From contig JADKHI010000001.1 of NCBI GenBank assembly GCA_016721825.1, positions 1,302,001 to 1,366,000 on the forward strand: a DNA stretch of 64,000 bases. Reading direction: 5' to 3'. The position numbers and the translations under genes are program-made. The notes beneath the pieces are model-generated. The model saw only the letters and a list, made by a program, of their open reading frames with translations. It searched no databases and was not told where the DNA came from. Positions within the stretch are counted from its first letter, which is position 1. The number at the start of each line of letters is the position of its first letter. This document shows positions 1 to 8,650 of this stretch, piece by piece. The stretch comes from Flavobacteriales bacterium (GTDB lineage Bacteria > Bacteroidota > Bacteroidia > Flavobacteriales_F > PHOS-HE28).

Positions 1-3000
1 GCACGAGGTAGATGCCCTCGCATAGGCCGGTGAGCGTGTCCGTCGTGTTCGGCAGTGTGTTGCCCAAGCCATCGCTCCATGCAATGGAACAGGTCGGCAC
101 CGAGCAAGCGAAGCTGACCGATACACCACCATCACAGGTGTTCGGGCACGAAGTGATGCCGTCGTTCATGGTCAACACTTCGCCATTGCTGTCCGTGACC
201 GGAACCGCGAAAGCGAGGCTACAGCCCAGGGAATCTTGTACCGTGACCGGATAGATACCTGCGCAGAGGTTCTGAACGAAGGGGTCCGTCGTAACGAGGT
301 TCAAGGGTGGGCCCCAGGTGTAGGTGTAGGTACCCGAACCACCTGCGGTGCTCATCAGGATGGAGCCGATGCACACTTGGCACTGGCTCTGGACCACGGT
401 CGGTGTGCTGGTGAGCGGCGCCGGTTCCGTGATGGTGAACGAAACAGTGGTGTCGCAACCGTTCGCATCCGCGATGGTCACGCTCCACACGCCAGGGCAG
501 AGATCCGTGGCCGTGTTCGTTCCTTGGCCGTTGGGCGGAACAGGTGCCCAGGTGTACTGGTAGTTCGGTGTTCCACCCTGCGTGTTCAACACGATCGATC
601 CATCACACGCTCCTGCGCATTGCACGTTCTGGACCGTTGCTGATGGATCCAAAGGAGCCGGTCCGGTGATCAGCACGGTGACGGTGGTGTCGCATGCCGA
701 TGCATCGAAAATCGTGACGCTCCAAACACCCGCGCACAAGCCGCTCGCCGAAGGTGTCCCTTGGCCAACTGGCGGAACAGGATCCCAGGTATAGGCGTAA
801 GGCGCCTCACCTCCCGTGGGCCCTACGGTCGCGGTGCCATCGCAGGCATTGCTGCACGAGACCGGTGTGCTGCTCAGGTTCGGTGTGATCGGCGTGAACG
901 GATCCACTTGGAAGGTGGTGGTGGTATCGCAGCCGTTCGCATCGGTGATGGTCACCGTGTACTGACCGACACAGAGCCCCGTGGCGATGTTCGTTCCCTG
1001 GCCACCGCCGGGAGGCGGGTCCCACAGCACTGAATAGCCGGGCGTTCCACCGAAGGGGAACACCGCGGCTTGGGCGGTGCATGCACCGTTGCAATCCTCG
1101 GGTTCCACCACCAGGTTCGGTTCCAAGGGTGAAGGCTTGAAGATCACGAAGCCGATGGTGGTATCGCAACCCGCCACATCCGTGATGGTGACCTCCCAGA
1201 AACCGAGGCACAGTCCGCTTACCGAAGGGGTGCCTTGTCCGACCGGTGGGTTCGGCGTCCACGCATAGGTGAAGCCTCCTGCTCCTCCTGTGGGGTTCAC
1301 AGTGGCGGCTCCGTTGCATTCGTTCCAGCAATCGGCGTCCGTGTAAGTGAGATCCGGAACAATGGGTTGCTCAGGCAGTACGGTGAAGGCGAAGACCGTA
1401 TCGCAACCCGAAGCATCACCGACCGTGCACGTCCAATTACCAGCGCATAATCCGGTCACGTTCGGAGTGCCTTGTCCGGCACCTGGTTGTGGGGACCAGA
1501 GGTAAGTGAAGGTCCCCAGTCCTCCTGTGGGGGCGACACTGGCGGTTCCTGTGCAGGGGCCGTTGCAGTTCTCGTTCGTGAAGGTGCCGTTCGGAATGAT
1601 CGCAGGTGGCGAAGGCACAGTGACGATGAAGACCGTATCGCAACCTGCTTGATCGCCGATGTTCACCGTGTAGTCGCCAGCGCAAAGACCACCCACGCTC
1701 GGTGTGCCTTGACCTGTGCCCGGCGATGGCGACCAGTTGTAGGTATAGGATGGAACACCGCCCTGCGTGTTCAACACCACGGCGCCATCACACACGTCGG
1801 CGCACGAGGCGGCCACGATGGAAGGCACGGACGTGATGCCCGAAGGCGTGACCACGGTGAACTGAATGGTAGTATCGCAGCCTGCGGCATCCGCGATGGT
1901 GACGGTGTACACGCCGGGGCACAGCCCCGTGGCCGTACCGGTGCCTTGACCACCACCGGGAGGCGGGGCCCAGGTGATCACATAGCCGGGAGTGCCGCCG
2001 GTCGGTTGCACGTTGGCTTCTCCGTCGCAGGCACCACCGCAGCTGGCATTCTCAACGGTCAAGCCCGCATTGATCGGTGCAGGTGCGGTGATGGTGAACG
2101 CGATCGTGGTGTCGCAACCCAGCGCATCCGCGATCGTGAGCGTGTAGTTGCCAGCGCAAAGGCCGGTCGCGTTCGGTGTGCCTTGTCCGCCACCGGGGGC
2201 AGGTGACCAGGCATAGGTATAGTTCGGCGTTCCACCCGTAACCGCTGCGGTCGCGCTGCCATCACAACTGTTCCAGCAGAGCGCTGCGGTCGTCGTCAGG
2301 CTGGCATCGATCGGTGGCGGTTGGTCGATGGTGAAGCTGAGCGTGGTGTCGCAACCGCCACTGGTGATGGTCACCTGGATGTTCCCTGCGCACAGACCAA
2401 GCGCTTGTGCCGTGCCTTGTCCGTTGGAAGGGACCGGTACCCACAGATAGGTATAGGTGCCGTTGCCACCCGTAGGCGCCAGCACAACGGTGCCGTTGCA
2501 GGTTCCCGGACACACCGCATCCGTGACCACCGCGTTCGGCGCGATCGGCGTTGGAGCCGTGATGGTGAAGGAGATCGTGGTGTCGCAGTTCACCGCATCG
2601 GTAACGGTGAGCGAATAGGCTCCGGGGCAGAGGCCGGTAACGTTCGCCGTGCCTTGACCAGCGCCAGGAGCAGGTGACCATAGATAGGTATAGCCCGCAG
2701 TGCCACCGGTCACGATCACACCGGCCGTTCCATCGCACACATCGGGACAGCTCGCAGGTGTGATCTGAAGCGACAACTGCAACGGCACCGGCGCGGTGAT
2801 GGTGAAGGGTACCGTGAGCGTGCACCCGCGCGAGTCCGTCACCAGCACACTGTAGGCACCAGCGCAAAGGCCGGTCGCATCAGGCGTGCCCTGTCCACCA
2901 CCCGGAGCAGGCGACCATGCATAGGTGTAGTTCGGTGTGCCACCAGCGATCACCACCGAGGCCGTTCCATCGCAGTTGGTGCCGCAGGTCACGTTGGTGC

Positions 3001-5230
3001 TTGTGGAGGTCTGCGTAAGAGGTGGTGGCTCCAGAATGAGGAACTGCACCGTCGTATCGCAGCCGTTGGCGTCGGTGATCGTGGCGGTCCATGGGCCGGC
3101 GCACAGTCCGCTGGCCGTTGGTGTGCCTTGGCCGGCAGGAGGTACGGGGCTCCAGAGGTAGGTATATGGGCCAACGCCACCGGTCGGCGCACAGGTCGCT
3201 GTTCCATCACAAGCACCGGCGCAGGTCACGTCGGTCTGGCTCTCGTTCGGCAGGATCGGCGGTGGCGCGTTGATCGTGAACGCAACGGTGGTGTCGCAAC
3301 CCGAAACGTCAGTGATGGTGACGCTCCATGGGCCCGGACACAATCCACTGACCGATGGTGTCCCCTGCCCCACCGGCGGGTTCGGTGTCCATAGATAGGT
3401 ATACGGGCCAACGCCTCCGGTCACCACCAGGATCACGCTGCCATCGCATTCACCCGCGCAGCTTGCATCGGTGATCGTGAGCTGCGGATCGAGCGCCGTG
3501 GGTGATGAGATCGTGATGTTGACGAGCGTGTCACAACCACTGGCCTGATCGGTGATCAGCACCGTGTAGTTGCCCGCGCAGAGGCCCGTGACCGAACCGG
3601 TTCCCTGCCCACCACCGGGCGCAGGTGACCACAGGAACGTGTACGGACCAACAGCTCCAGAGGGCGCTACCGTGGCCGTGCCATCGCACTGGTTCGCGCA
3701 CGAAACATCTGTGTGGCTGCTGTTCGGAACGATCGGCGGTGGCTGTGTGATCTGGAAGGTTAGCGTGGTGTCACAACCGTTCGCATCGTTGATCGTCACG
3801 CTCCATGGACCCGAGCACAGTCCGCTCACGTTCGTTGTGCCTTGTCCGACAGGTGGAACGGGCGCCCATGTATAGGTATAGGTGCCGGTGCCCCCTGTCA
3901 CCACCACCTCGGCTTCGCCATCGCAGCCACCGTTGCAGGTGGCATTGGTCACCGTGAGCACTGGGGCCACCGGCTGAAGCGGGATGATGAAGGTGGTGTC
4001 GAAGAGGCAGTTGTTCTGGTCGCGGATCTCCAGGGTGTTCGTTCCGGCGCAGAGCTGGTTGAAGGAAGATCCGGTGCCAGCGCCATTGTTCCAGTTGAAG
4101 GTGTAACCACTGCCCGTGCCGCCTACGGCCAACGCGTTACCGGTGCCGTCGCAGGTCTGCGCACAGCTGGGGGGTGTGAGCGCAGGGAAGAAGATGACGC
4201 CGACAGGAGGCGGACCCAGCACCTGCACCGTGGCCGCACAGCCGATGTTCTGTCCTTGGTCCGTAACGATCACCAGCTTGTTGCCCACACAGGTGTTCGA
4301 CCAGGTCTGCGTGTTCGGACCGGTGGACCACGAATACACGAAAGGCCCCACCCCACCGGTCACCGATACGGTCACCGTCGCATCGCAGGAACCCGTGCAG
4401 CTCACGTTGAAGCCGTTGTAGTTCGTAAGCACCTGCGCGTTGATGGTGAAGGGCGTTTGACCAGGCCCCGTGCCGCAGACGGAGATGCCGCGAGCAGCCG
4501 CAGCAGGCCGCGTGGCCAGCGCACCCCAAGGCATGTCCACGCCGCGCACCAACAGGTGCGAAGCGCCGGGGTCAACAACACTGCGCACGCCACCCGCATC
4601 GAATGAACGCAGCGCTTCGATCACCGAGCCACCAGCGATCAGCGACTTGCGGCCATTGCCAGCGAAACGCATGTCGCCGCAGACCACATGGTTGTCGTTG
4701 GTCACCAAGGTTCCTTCCTTCAATATGAGCGTACGATCGGCAGCGAGCTTCAGGTCGCTTAGCAGGTTCCAGCCGCCGGATCCATCGATCATCACATCAC
4801 CCTTCAACTCCACGCCCCCCACGTTCACATCGGCCACACGCTTGCGCACCGCCATACGCGTGGTGCCCGCCATGTTCCATTCCACAGCGCCCTGCATGCT
4901 CCAACCGCCCGTGATGTTCAACACCGTTGCCGCATCACCTTCCATGATCACACGACCGGAGCGCGGTGCCACGCGCAGATCACCGCACCAGTTCACATCG
5001 CTCAGGTGGATGCGCACATCGTGGTCGGGGCTGATCACCACCACATCACTGTTGCGCGGTACACCGGCACCGCCCGTACCCTTCGGCGTGGCGGACCAGT
5101 TGCTGGCGTCAGCCCAGTTGCCGTTGGTGCCCGTCCAGTAGAGGGCCGCGTCCTGCGCCTTCAACAAGGCAGGGAAGAACACCAGGGCCAGGGCGGGAAG
5201 GATGGTGCGGAACATGGAGCGGTGTTGCAT
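1..5230 (-). CDS. Giant SprB-repeat surface adhesin, C-terminus beyond window
   Basis: An open frame starts at the ATG at 5230 and continues to the window edge without a stop (1743 codons visible). Residues 1-26 form a signal peptide (FRTILPALALVFFPALLKAQ). An N-terminal domain follows, beginning ALYWTGTNGNWADASNW, of the kind seen in Bacteroidota adhesins. From about residue 250 onward there are at least 15 copies of a roughly 79-residue repeat with a cysteine pair (C-x3-CDG), a GG(T/V)..YTYxW core, GQGT, GLCxG and a final GCDTT; this is the SprB-repeat type. It is the last visible gene of an operon, 17 nt after the PorP/SprF gene. Known biology: SprB-like filamentous adhesins are exported by the T9SS with a partner SprF. 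The C-terminal sorting domain is predicted but lies outside the window. It is probably a cell-surface adhesin for gliding or attachment; its ligand is unknown. Confidence 0.85.
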   Translation of the reverse strand, partial: MQHRSMFRTILPALALVFFPALLKAQDAALYWTGTNGNWADASNWSATPKGTGGAGVPRNSDVVVISPDHDVRIHLSDVNWCGDLRVAPRSGRVIMEGDAATVLNITGGWSMQGAVEWNMAGTTRMAVRKRVADVNVGGVELKGDVMIDGSGGWNLLSDLKLAADRTLILKEGTLVTNDNHVVCGDMRFAGNGRKSLIAGGSVIEALRSFDAGGVRSVVDPGASHLLVRGVDMPWGALATRPAAAARGISVCGTGPGQTPFTINAQVLTNYNGFNVSCTGSCDATVTVSVTGGVGPFVYSWSTGPNTQTWSNTCVGNKLVIVTDQGQNIGCAATVQVLGPPPVGVIFFPALTPPSCAQTCDGTGNALAVGGTGSGYTFNWNNGAGTGSSFNQLCAGTNTLEIRDQNNCLFDTTFIIPLQPVAPVLTVTNATCNGGCDGEAEVVVTGGTGTYTYTWAPVPPVGQGTTNVSGLCSGPWSVTINDANGCDTTLTFQITQPPPIVPNSSHTDVSCANQCDGTATVAPSGAVGPYTFLWSPAPGGGQGTGSVTGLCAGNYTVLITDQASGCDTLVNITISSPTALDPQLTITDASCAGECDGSVILVVTGGVGPYTYLWTPNPPVGQGTPSVSGLCPGPWSVTITDVSGCDTTVAFTINAPPPILPNESQTDVTCAGACDGTATCAPTGGVGPYTYLWSPVPPAGQGTPTASGLCAGPWTATITDANGCDTTVQFLILEPPPLTQTSTSTNVTCGTNCDGTASVVIAGGTPNYTYAWSPAPGGGQGTPDATGLCAGAYSVLVTDSRGCTLTVPFTITAPVPLQLSLQITPASCPDVCDGTAGVIVTGGTAGYTYLWSPAPGAGQGTANVTGLCPGAYSLTVTDAVNCDTTISFTITAPTPIAPNAVVTDAVCPGTCNGTVVLAPTGGNGTYTYLWVPVPSNGQGTAQALGLCAGNIQVTITSGGCDTTLSFTIDQPPPIDASLTTTAALCWNSCDGSATAAVTGGTPNYTYAWSPAPGGGQGTPNATGLCAGNYTLTIADALGCDTTIAFTITAPAPINAGLTVENASCGGACDGEANVQPTGGTPGYVITWAPPPGGGQGTGTATGLCPGVYTVTIADAAGCDTTIQFTVVTPSGITSVPSIVAASCADVCDGAVVLNTQGGVPSYTYNWSPSPGTGQGTPSVGGLCAGDYTVNIGDQAGCDTVFIVTVPSPPAIIPNGTFTNENCNGPCTGTASVAPTGGLGTFTYLWSPQPGAGQGTPNVTGLCAGNWTCTVGDASGCDTVFAFTVLPEQPIVPDLTYTDADCWNECNGAATVNPTGGAGGFTYAWTPNPPVGQGTPSVSGLCLGFWEVTITDVAGCDTTIGFVIFKPSPLEPNLVVEPEDCNGACTAQAAVFPFGGTPGYSVLWDPPPGGGQGTNIATGLCVGQYTVTITDANGCDTTTTFQVDPFTPITPNLSSTPVSCSNACDGTATVGPTGGEAPYAYTWDPVPPVGQGTPSASGLCAGVWSVTIFDASACDTTVTVLITGPAPLDPSATVQNVQCAGACDGSIVLNTQGGTPNYQYTWAPVPPNGQGTNTATDLCPGVWSVTIADANGCDTTVSFTITEPAPLTSTPTVVQSQCQVCIGSILMSTAGGSGTYTYTWGPPLNLVTTDPFVQNLCAGIYPVTVQDSLGCSLAFAVPVTDSNGEVLTMNDGITSCPNTCDGGVSVSFACSVPTCSIAWSDGLGNTLPNTTDTLTGLCEGIYLV
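250..4470 (-). repeat. SprB-type repeat array within the adhesin gene
   Basis: About fifteen to seventeen direct repeats of roughly 237 bp. On the plus strand each shows GTRTCGCAACC (the GCDTT codons) near 452, 690, 926, 1164, 1398, 1637, 1874, 2111, 2348, 2580, 3055, 3292, 3531 and 3771, and GTGCCTTG (GQGT) about 60 bp further on. The unit near 2822 lacks the CDTT motif, and the units after about 4000 are more divergent. The high nucleotide identity makes recombination and assembly collapse possible. Confidence 0.85.
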
Positions 5231-5247
5231 GGGGCTTCCGGTAGGGC

Positions 5248-6186
5248 TCATTCGAACACGGGACAACTGACGATGGTCTTGCTCGGGTCATTCGCCTTGC
5301 AGGGGTAGATCGCAAGGATGACCTCGTGGGTATTGGAACTGGCCACGCGCAACCGGCTCGTGGTCACGTCGTAGCTGTACCCCAAGGTGAAGTAGTTGAG
5401 GAAGGGCAACTTGATCATGAAGGACACCGCATCCTGGTTGCGGTAGCCGATGCCGAAGCCGAGCCGCTTCTTGTACTCGAACATCGCGTTGATGTCGAAG
5501 GCCAGCGGCGTGGCAGGCCCCAACTTCAACAAGGTGCTCGGCACCATGGAGAAGGTCTTGCTGAAGCGATACCGGTAGCCGGCGCTGGCCAGGAACTGGC
5601 GCGCCAGCCGGGAGTCCTCGCCCACATCGGTGATGCGGTTGCCCAGCACTTGGTGGATCGAAAGCCCCGCCCAGCCGCTCTTGCTGTAGAACCAGATGCC
5701 CGGCGTGATCACCGGGTAGATCATGGTGGACCGCTTGGCGTCCAGGATCGGGTCGTTGTAATTGTTCAGCGTCAGGTCGGACACGTCCAGCTTGAACTGC
5801 TTCATGCCGCCGAAGAAGCCCAGGGACATGTAGCTGTCCTTGTTCATCTGGATGTGGTAGGCATAGGCCAGCAGGAATTGCGTGTAGCCGATGGGGCCGG
5901 TATCGTCCGCTTCCACGAAGGCACCGACACCGTGCCGGTTCTGTTGGTAGGGTTTGCCTTTCGGCTTGATCACGCCGTGCAAGCTGGCCCAGGCCGTCAC
6001 CGGTGCGTTCTCAAAGCCCACCCACTGGCGCCGATAGCCCAGGCGCACATCCAGGCAATCCTTGCTGCCCGCCACGGCCGGGTTGATGCTGAAGTGGTTG
6101 AACACGTACTGCGTGTACTGCGAGATCTGCTGCGCGGTTGCACGCGAGCCGATCACCAGGCCGATGAGGAGCAGCAGCTTTTTCAT
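5248..6186 (-). CDS. PorP/SprF family type IX secretion system membrane protein
   Basis: 312 residues, signal peptide MKKLLLLIGLVIGSRATAQ, then the family's opening QQISQYTQYVFNHFSINPAVAGSKD and an outer-membrane beta-barrel-like remainder (GYRRQWVGFENAP, MSLGFFGGMKQF, LGFGIGYRNQDAVSFMIKL, LGYSYDVTTS). PorP/SprF proteins sit in the outer membrane and are tied to export or surface anchoring of T9SS substrates with type B sorting domains. The start at 6186 is chosen because it begins the signal peptide and overlaps the upstream stop as ATGA (6183-6186), which implies translational coupling. It lies between a type B sorting-domain protein and a SprB-repeat adhesin, so it is probably their dedicated partner (inference from SprB/SprF). 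Confidence 0.93.
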   Translation of the reverse strand: MKKLLLLIGLVIGSRATAQQISQYTQYVFNHFSINPAVAGSKDCLDVRLGYRRQWVGFENAPVTAWASLHGVIKPKGKPYQQNRHGVGAFVEADDTGPIGYTQFLLAYAYHIQMNKDSYMSLGFFGGMKQFKLDVSDLTLNNYNDPILDAKRSTMIYPVITPGIWFYSKSGWAGLSIHQVLGNRITDVGEDSRLARQFLASAGYRYRFSKTFSMVPSTLLKLGPATPLAFDINAMFEYKKRLGFGIGYRNQDAVSFMIKLPFLNYFTLGYSYDVTTSRLRVASSNTHEVILAIYPCKANDPSKTIVSCPVFE

Positions 6187-7172
6187 CGGAGAATGGTGAG
6201 CGATCCGGTGTAGGGCGCCGAGCGGCCCTTCACCTGGTTCAGTTCGATGTACCAGTAGTAGGTGGCCACTGGCAGGGGCGAGCCGTTGTTGGTGCCGTCG
6301 AAGGGCTCCTTGTAACCAGTGCTGCTGAAGACCTTCTGCCCCCAGCGGTCGTAGATGTACACCTGGCACGAGGGGTAGTCCCCGATGCCCAGGATCTCCC
6401 ACGTGTCGTTGATGTCATCACCGTTCGGGGTGATCGTGTTCGAGGGCGAGATCAGGCGCTTCACCTCCACGATCACCTGGTCGCTGTAAGTGCAGCCGTT
6501 CAGCTGCGTGGTCACGGTGTAGGTGGTGGTCTCTTCGGGTTGTGCGATGGGGTCCGGGATGTTGCTGCCGCTGAGGCCCGAGGTCGGTGTCCACGTGTAG
6601 GTGGTGCCGCCGGTGGCCTGCAATTGCGCGTTGTCGCCTTCGCCCAAGGTCACGTCCGGACCCGCATCGAAATCCACGTTCACGATGTCCGCGCCGGGAC
6701 CGCTGGTAACGACCGAGAATCCGCATTGCGCCGGAATGGTGGCACCGTTGTTCGCGGCACCTGCGACCACCACCCAGTATTGCGTGTTGGGCAGCAAAGC
6801 CGGTGTGGTCATCACGAAGTCGTCGGAGTCCTCCAAGCAGGTTGACGCTGCGGCGAAGGAGCCGGGGGTGCAACTGCCATCGCCGCTCAGCACCACCACG
6901 CTCAGCTCGTTGTCCATGCCCGCCACGCCGGGGCAGTTGATGCTGGAGATGGAGACATCCACCGTGCCGCCGACGCTGTTGGTGGTGAAGGTGTACCAGA
7001 GCACATTGCCTGTGGCCGGACAGAAACCCGGCCAGCCCGTGGCACCCGTGTTGTTGCCCGTGAGCGGTTGTTGCGCGCACAAGGTGGCGGCGGTGCTGCA
7101 GTCGTCGTTGGGCGGTTGCGCCTTTACGACCAAGGCCAGTGCGAAGAACAGGAGGAAGTGGATCGCTCTCAT
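6183..7172 (-). CDS. Secreted protein with gliding-motility-type (type B) C-terminal sorting domain
   Basis: 329 residues from MRAIHFLLFFALALVVKAQ (signal peptide). The middle (PPNDDCSTAATLCAQQPLTGN, WYTFTTNSVGGTVDVSIS) resembles an extracellular beta-sandwich of the pre-peptidase type. An Ig/PKD-like segment (AGPDVTLGEGDNAQLQATGGTTYTWTP) follows. The last 90 residues carry the CHU_C / gliding-motility C-terminal signature: SPSNTITPNGDDINDTWEI, VYIYDRWGQKVFSS, PVATYYWYIEL. It is the first gene of the T9SS operon; ATGs at 7178 and 7202 are alternative starts. A promoter-like TACCTTCG lies at 7217-7224. Its surface role is not known. Confidence 0.88.
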   Translation of the reverse strand: MRAIHFLLFFALALVVKAQPPNDDCSTAATLCAQQPLTGNNTGATGWPGFCPATGNVLWYTFTTNSVGGTVDVSISSINCPGVAGMDNELSVVVLSGDGSCTPGSFAAASTCLEDSDDFVMTTPALLPNTQYWVVVAGAANNGATIPAQCGFSVVTSGPGADIVNVDFDAGPDVTLGEGDNAQLQATGGTTYTWTPTSGLSGSNIPDPIAQPEETTTYTVTTQLNGCTYSDQVIVEVKRLISPSNTITPNGDDINDTWEILGIGDYPSCQVYIYDRWGQKVFSSTGYKEPFDGTNNGSPLPVATYYWYIELNQVKGRSAPYTGSLTILR

Positions 7173-7216
7173 CCCCATAGGGGTCGGTGTCCGTGCGGGC
7201 ATGCGCACGGATGAGC

Positions 7217-7224
7217 CGAAGGTA
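7217..7224 (-). promoter_or_regulatory. -7 promoter box TACCTTCG for the T9SS operon
   Basis: On the minus strand this is TACCTTCG, one mismatch from the Bacteroidota primary sigma -7 box TAnnTTTG. It sits 38 to 44 nt upstream of the preferred start codons and would serve the three-gene operon down to position 1. No clear TTG -33 box was found. Confidence 0.5.
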
Positions 7225-7370
7225 GACGGGCCCCATGCGGCGCTTTCCGCTGGGATCGCGGCACTTACGCACAACACCTTGTTGGGTGCTCCGAAGCCCC
7301 CCGTTCGCTCGGTGGATCAGCGCTTTCGCAAGCCGGAGCTCTGCGATCCTTTCGCTATCCTTGCTCGACG

Positions 7371-8195
7371 ATGCTCGCACGCTTCAAGCTCCACCTCCAG
7401 CGGGAATGGCAGGCCCGCCGACATGGCCGCGACGCCACCGAACGCCGCGCCATGGCCCGCACCCTCCATGCCTTGGACAAGGCCGCGGCCCAGCAGAAAG
7501 GTCCCGGCGAAGTGGCCGTGCCCATCCTCGGGCACCCCATGCGCGGCTTCAGCGTCGGCGCCCTGCGCTACCTGTTCAACGAGGTCTTCCTCACCGGCGA
7601 ATACCGCTTCGAATGCGAGCGCCCCGACCCCGTGATCATCGACTGCGGCGCTAACATCGGCTTCGCTACGCTCTACTTCAAGCGCCTGTTCCCGCGCAGC
7701 ACCGTGCACGCCTTCGAGGCCAACCCCAACGCCTTCCGCCTGCTGGAGGCCAACGTGAAAGGCAACGCCCTCAGCAACGTCCACCTCAACCAGGTGGCGC
7801 TGTCCGATGCCGAAGGGGAGCTCTCCTTCTTCATCAGCGACGATGCCGGCACCCTGCTCGGCTCCGTTCGTTCGGACCGCGGCGGCACTTCGGAACTGAA
7901 GGTGAAGGCCACGCGCCTCTCCAACTTGATCGCCAGCCTGGACCGTGTGGATGCCGTGAAGATCGACGTGGAAGGCGCCGAATGGCACATCCTGAAGGAC
8001 CTGCAACAGAGCGGCACGCTGGCCAAGCCGATGCGCTACCTGATCGAGTACCACCACCAGATGGGTAGCGACGCGCCCCGCCTATCGGAGTTCCTCGCGC
8101 CCTTCGAGGCCGCTGGCTACCGCTACCAGATCGCCGGCAAGCTCAACGCCATCACCGATTTCCAGGATGTGCTGATCCATTTGCAGCGGGGGTAG
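7371..8195 (+). CDS. FkbM family SAM-dependent methyltransferase
   Basis: 274 residues. Motif I is VIIDCGANIGFATLYFKRLFP (about residues 88-108), motif II VHAFEANPNAFRLLEANV, then an FkbM-typical VDAVKIDVEGAEWHIL. FkbM enzymes O-methylate sugars, polysaccharides or secondary metabolites using SAM; the substrate cannot be told here. No membrane segment is visible, so it is probably cytoplasmic. It stands alone, divergent from the T9SS operon. A box TATCCTTG at 7356-7363 lies 7 nt before the ATG. Confidence 0.88.
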   Translation: MLARFKLHLQREWQARRHGRDATERRAMARTLHALDKAAAQQKGPGEVAVPILGHPMRGFSVGALRYLFNEVFLTGEYRFECERPDPVIIDCGANIGFATLYFKRLFPRSTVHAFEANPNAFRLLEANVKGNALSNVHLNQVALSDAEGELSFFISDDAGTLLGSVRSDRGGTSELKVKATRLSNLIASLDRVDAVKIDVEGAEWHILKDLQQSGTLAKPMRYLIEYHHQMGSDAPRLSEFLAPFEAAGYRYQIAGKLNAITDFQDVLIHLQRG

Positions 8196-8301
8196 GGTTA
8201 TCAGTTGGAAGAAGTTCCTCTCGATCAATAGTCAGTCAGCGACATCAGGAAGTAGTATATGATTCCGGTCAAATCTCTCTTTGATGCTTTGCTATACCCC
8301 A

Positions 8302-8337
8302 TGAAAAAACAGAAAAGGGAGCCTCTCAGCTCCCCTT
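8302..8337 (-). terminator. Rho-independent terminator of tRNA-Arg
   Basis: On the minus strand, directly after the tRNA 3' end, GGGAGC and GCTCCC arms (8317-8322 and 8329-8334) enclose a 6-nt loop and are followed by TTTTCTGTTTTTT. Confidence 0.75.
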
Positions 8338-8342
8338 GAATG

Positions 8343-8414
8343 TGACCCCACCAGGAGTCGAACCTGGATCAAGAGTTTAGGAAACTCCTATTCTATCCAT
8401 TGAACTATGGGGTC
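8343..8414 (-). tRNA. tRNA-Arg (anticodon CCU)
   Basis: A 72-nt cloverleaf read on the minus strand. The acceptor arms are GACCCCA/TGGGGTC, the D arm is GTTC..GAAT, the anticodon stem GGAGT/ACTCT encloses the loop TTCCTAA (anticodon CCT, decoding AGG), and the T arm is CCAGG-TTCGACT-CCTGG. The discriminator is A and no CCA is encoded. AGG is a rare codon in this GC-rich genome. Confidence 0.93.
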
Positions 8415-8442
8415 AGGGAGGCAGGTGCCCCCTTGCGGGCCG

Positions 8443-8450
8443 CAAATGTA
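8443..8450 (-). promoter_or_regulatory. -7 promoter box TACATTTG upstream of tRNA-Arg
   Basis: An exact match to TAnnTTTG on the minus strand, 28 nt upstream of the mature tRNA 5' end. Confidence 0.6.
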
Positions 8451-8650
8451 GACCCCGCGCGGTAATGGAGACCCCGGAAGCAGGCGGACCGGGCCTTTCG
8501 CCCCCTTCCCCACCGGGCCAAGCCGCACCCGCTCAGCTTTTCACGGATGGATCGACTATTCGCATCGACCAGTTGATAGATGGGGACGACCAATGTTGAC
8601 TTAAAGAAGTCGCTGACGGTACATTGCGGCAACTCCCAACCAAGAGACAC

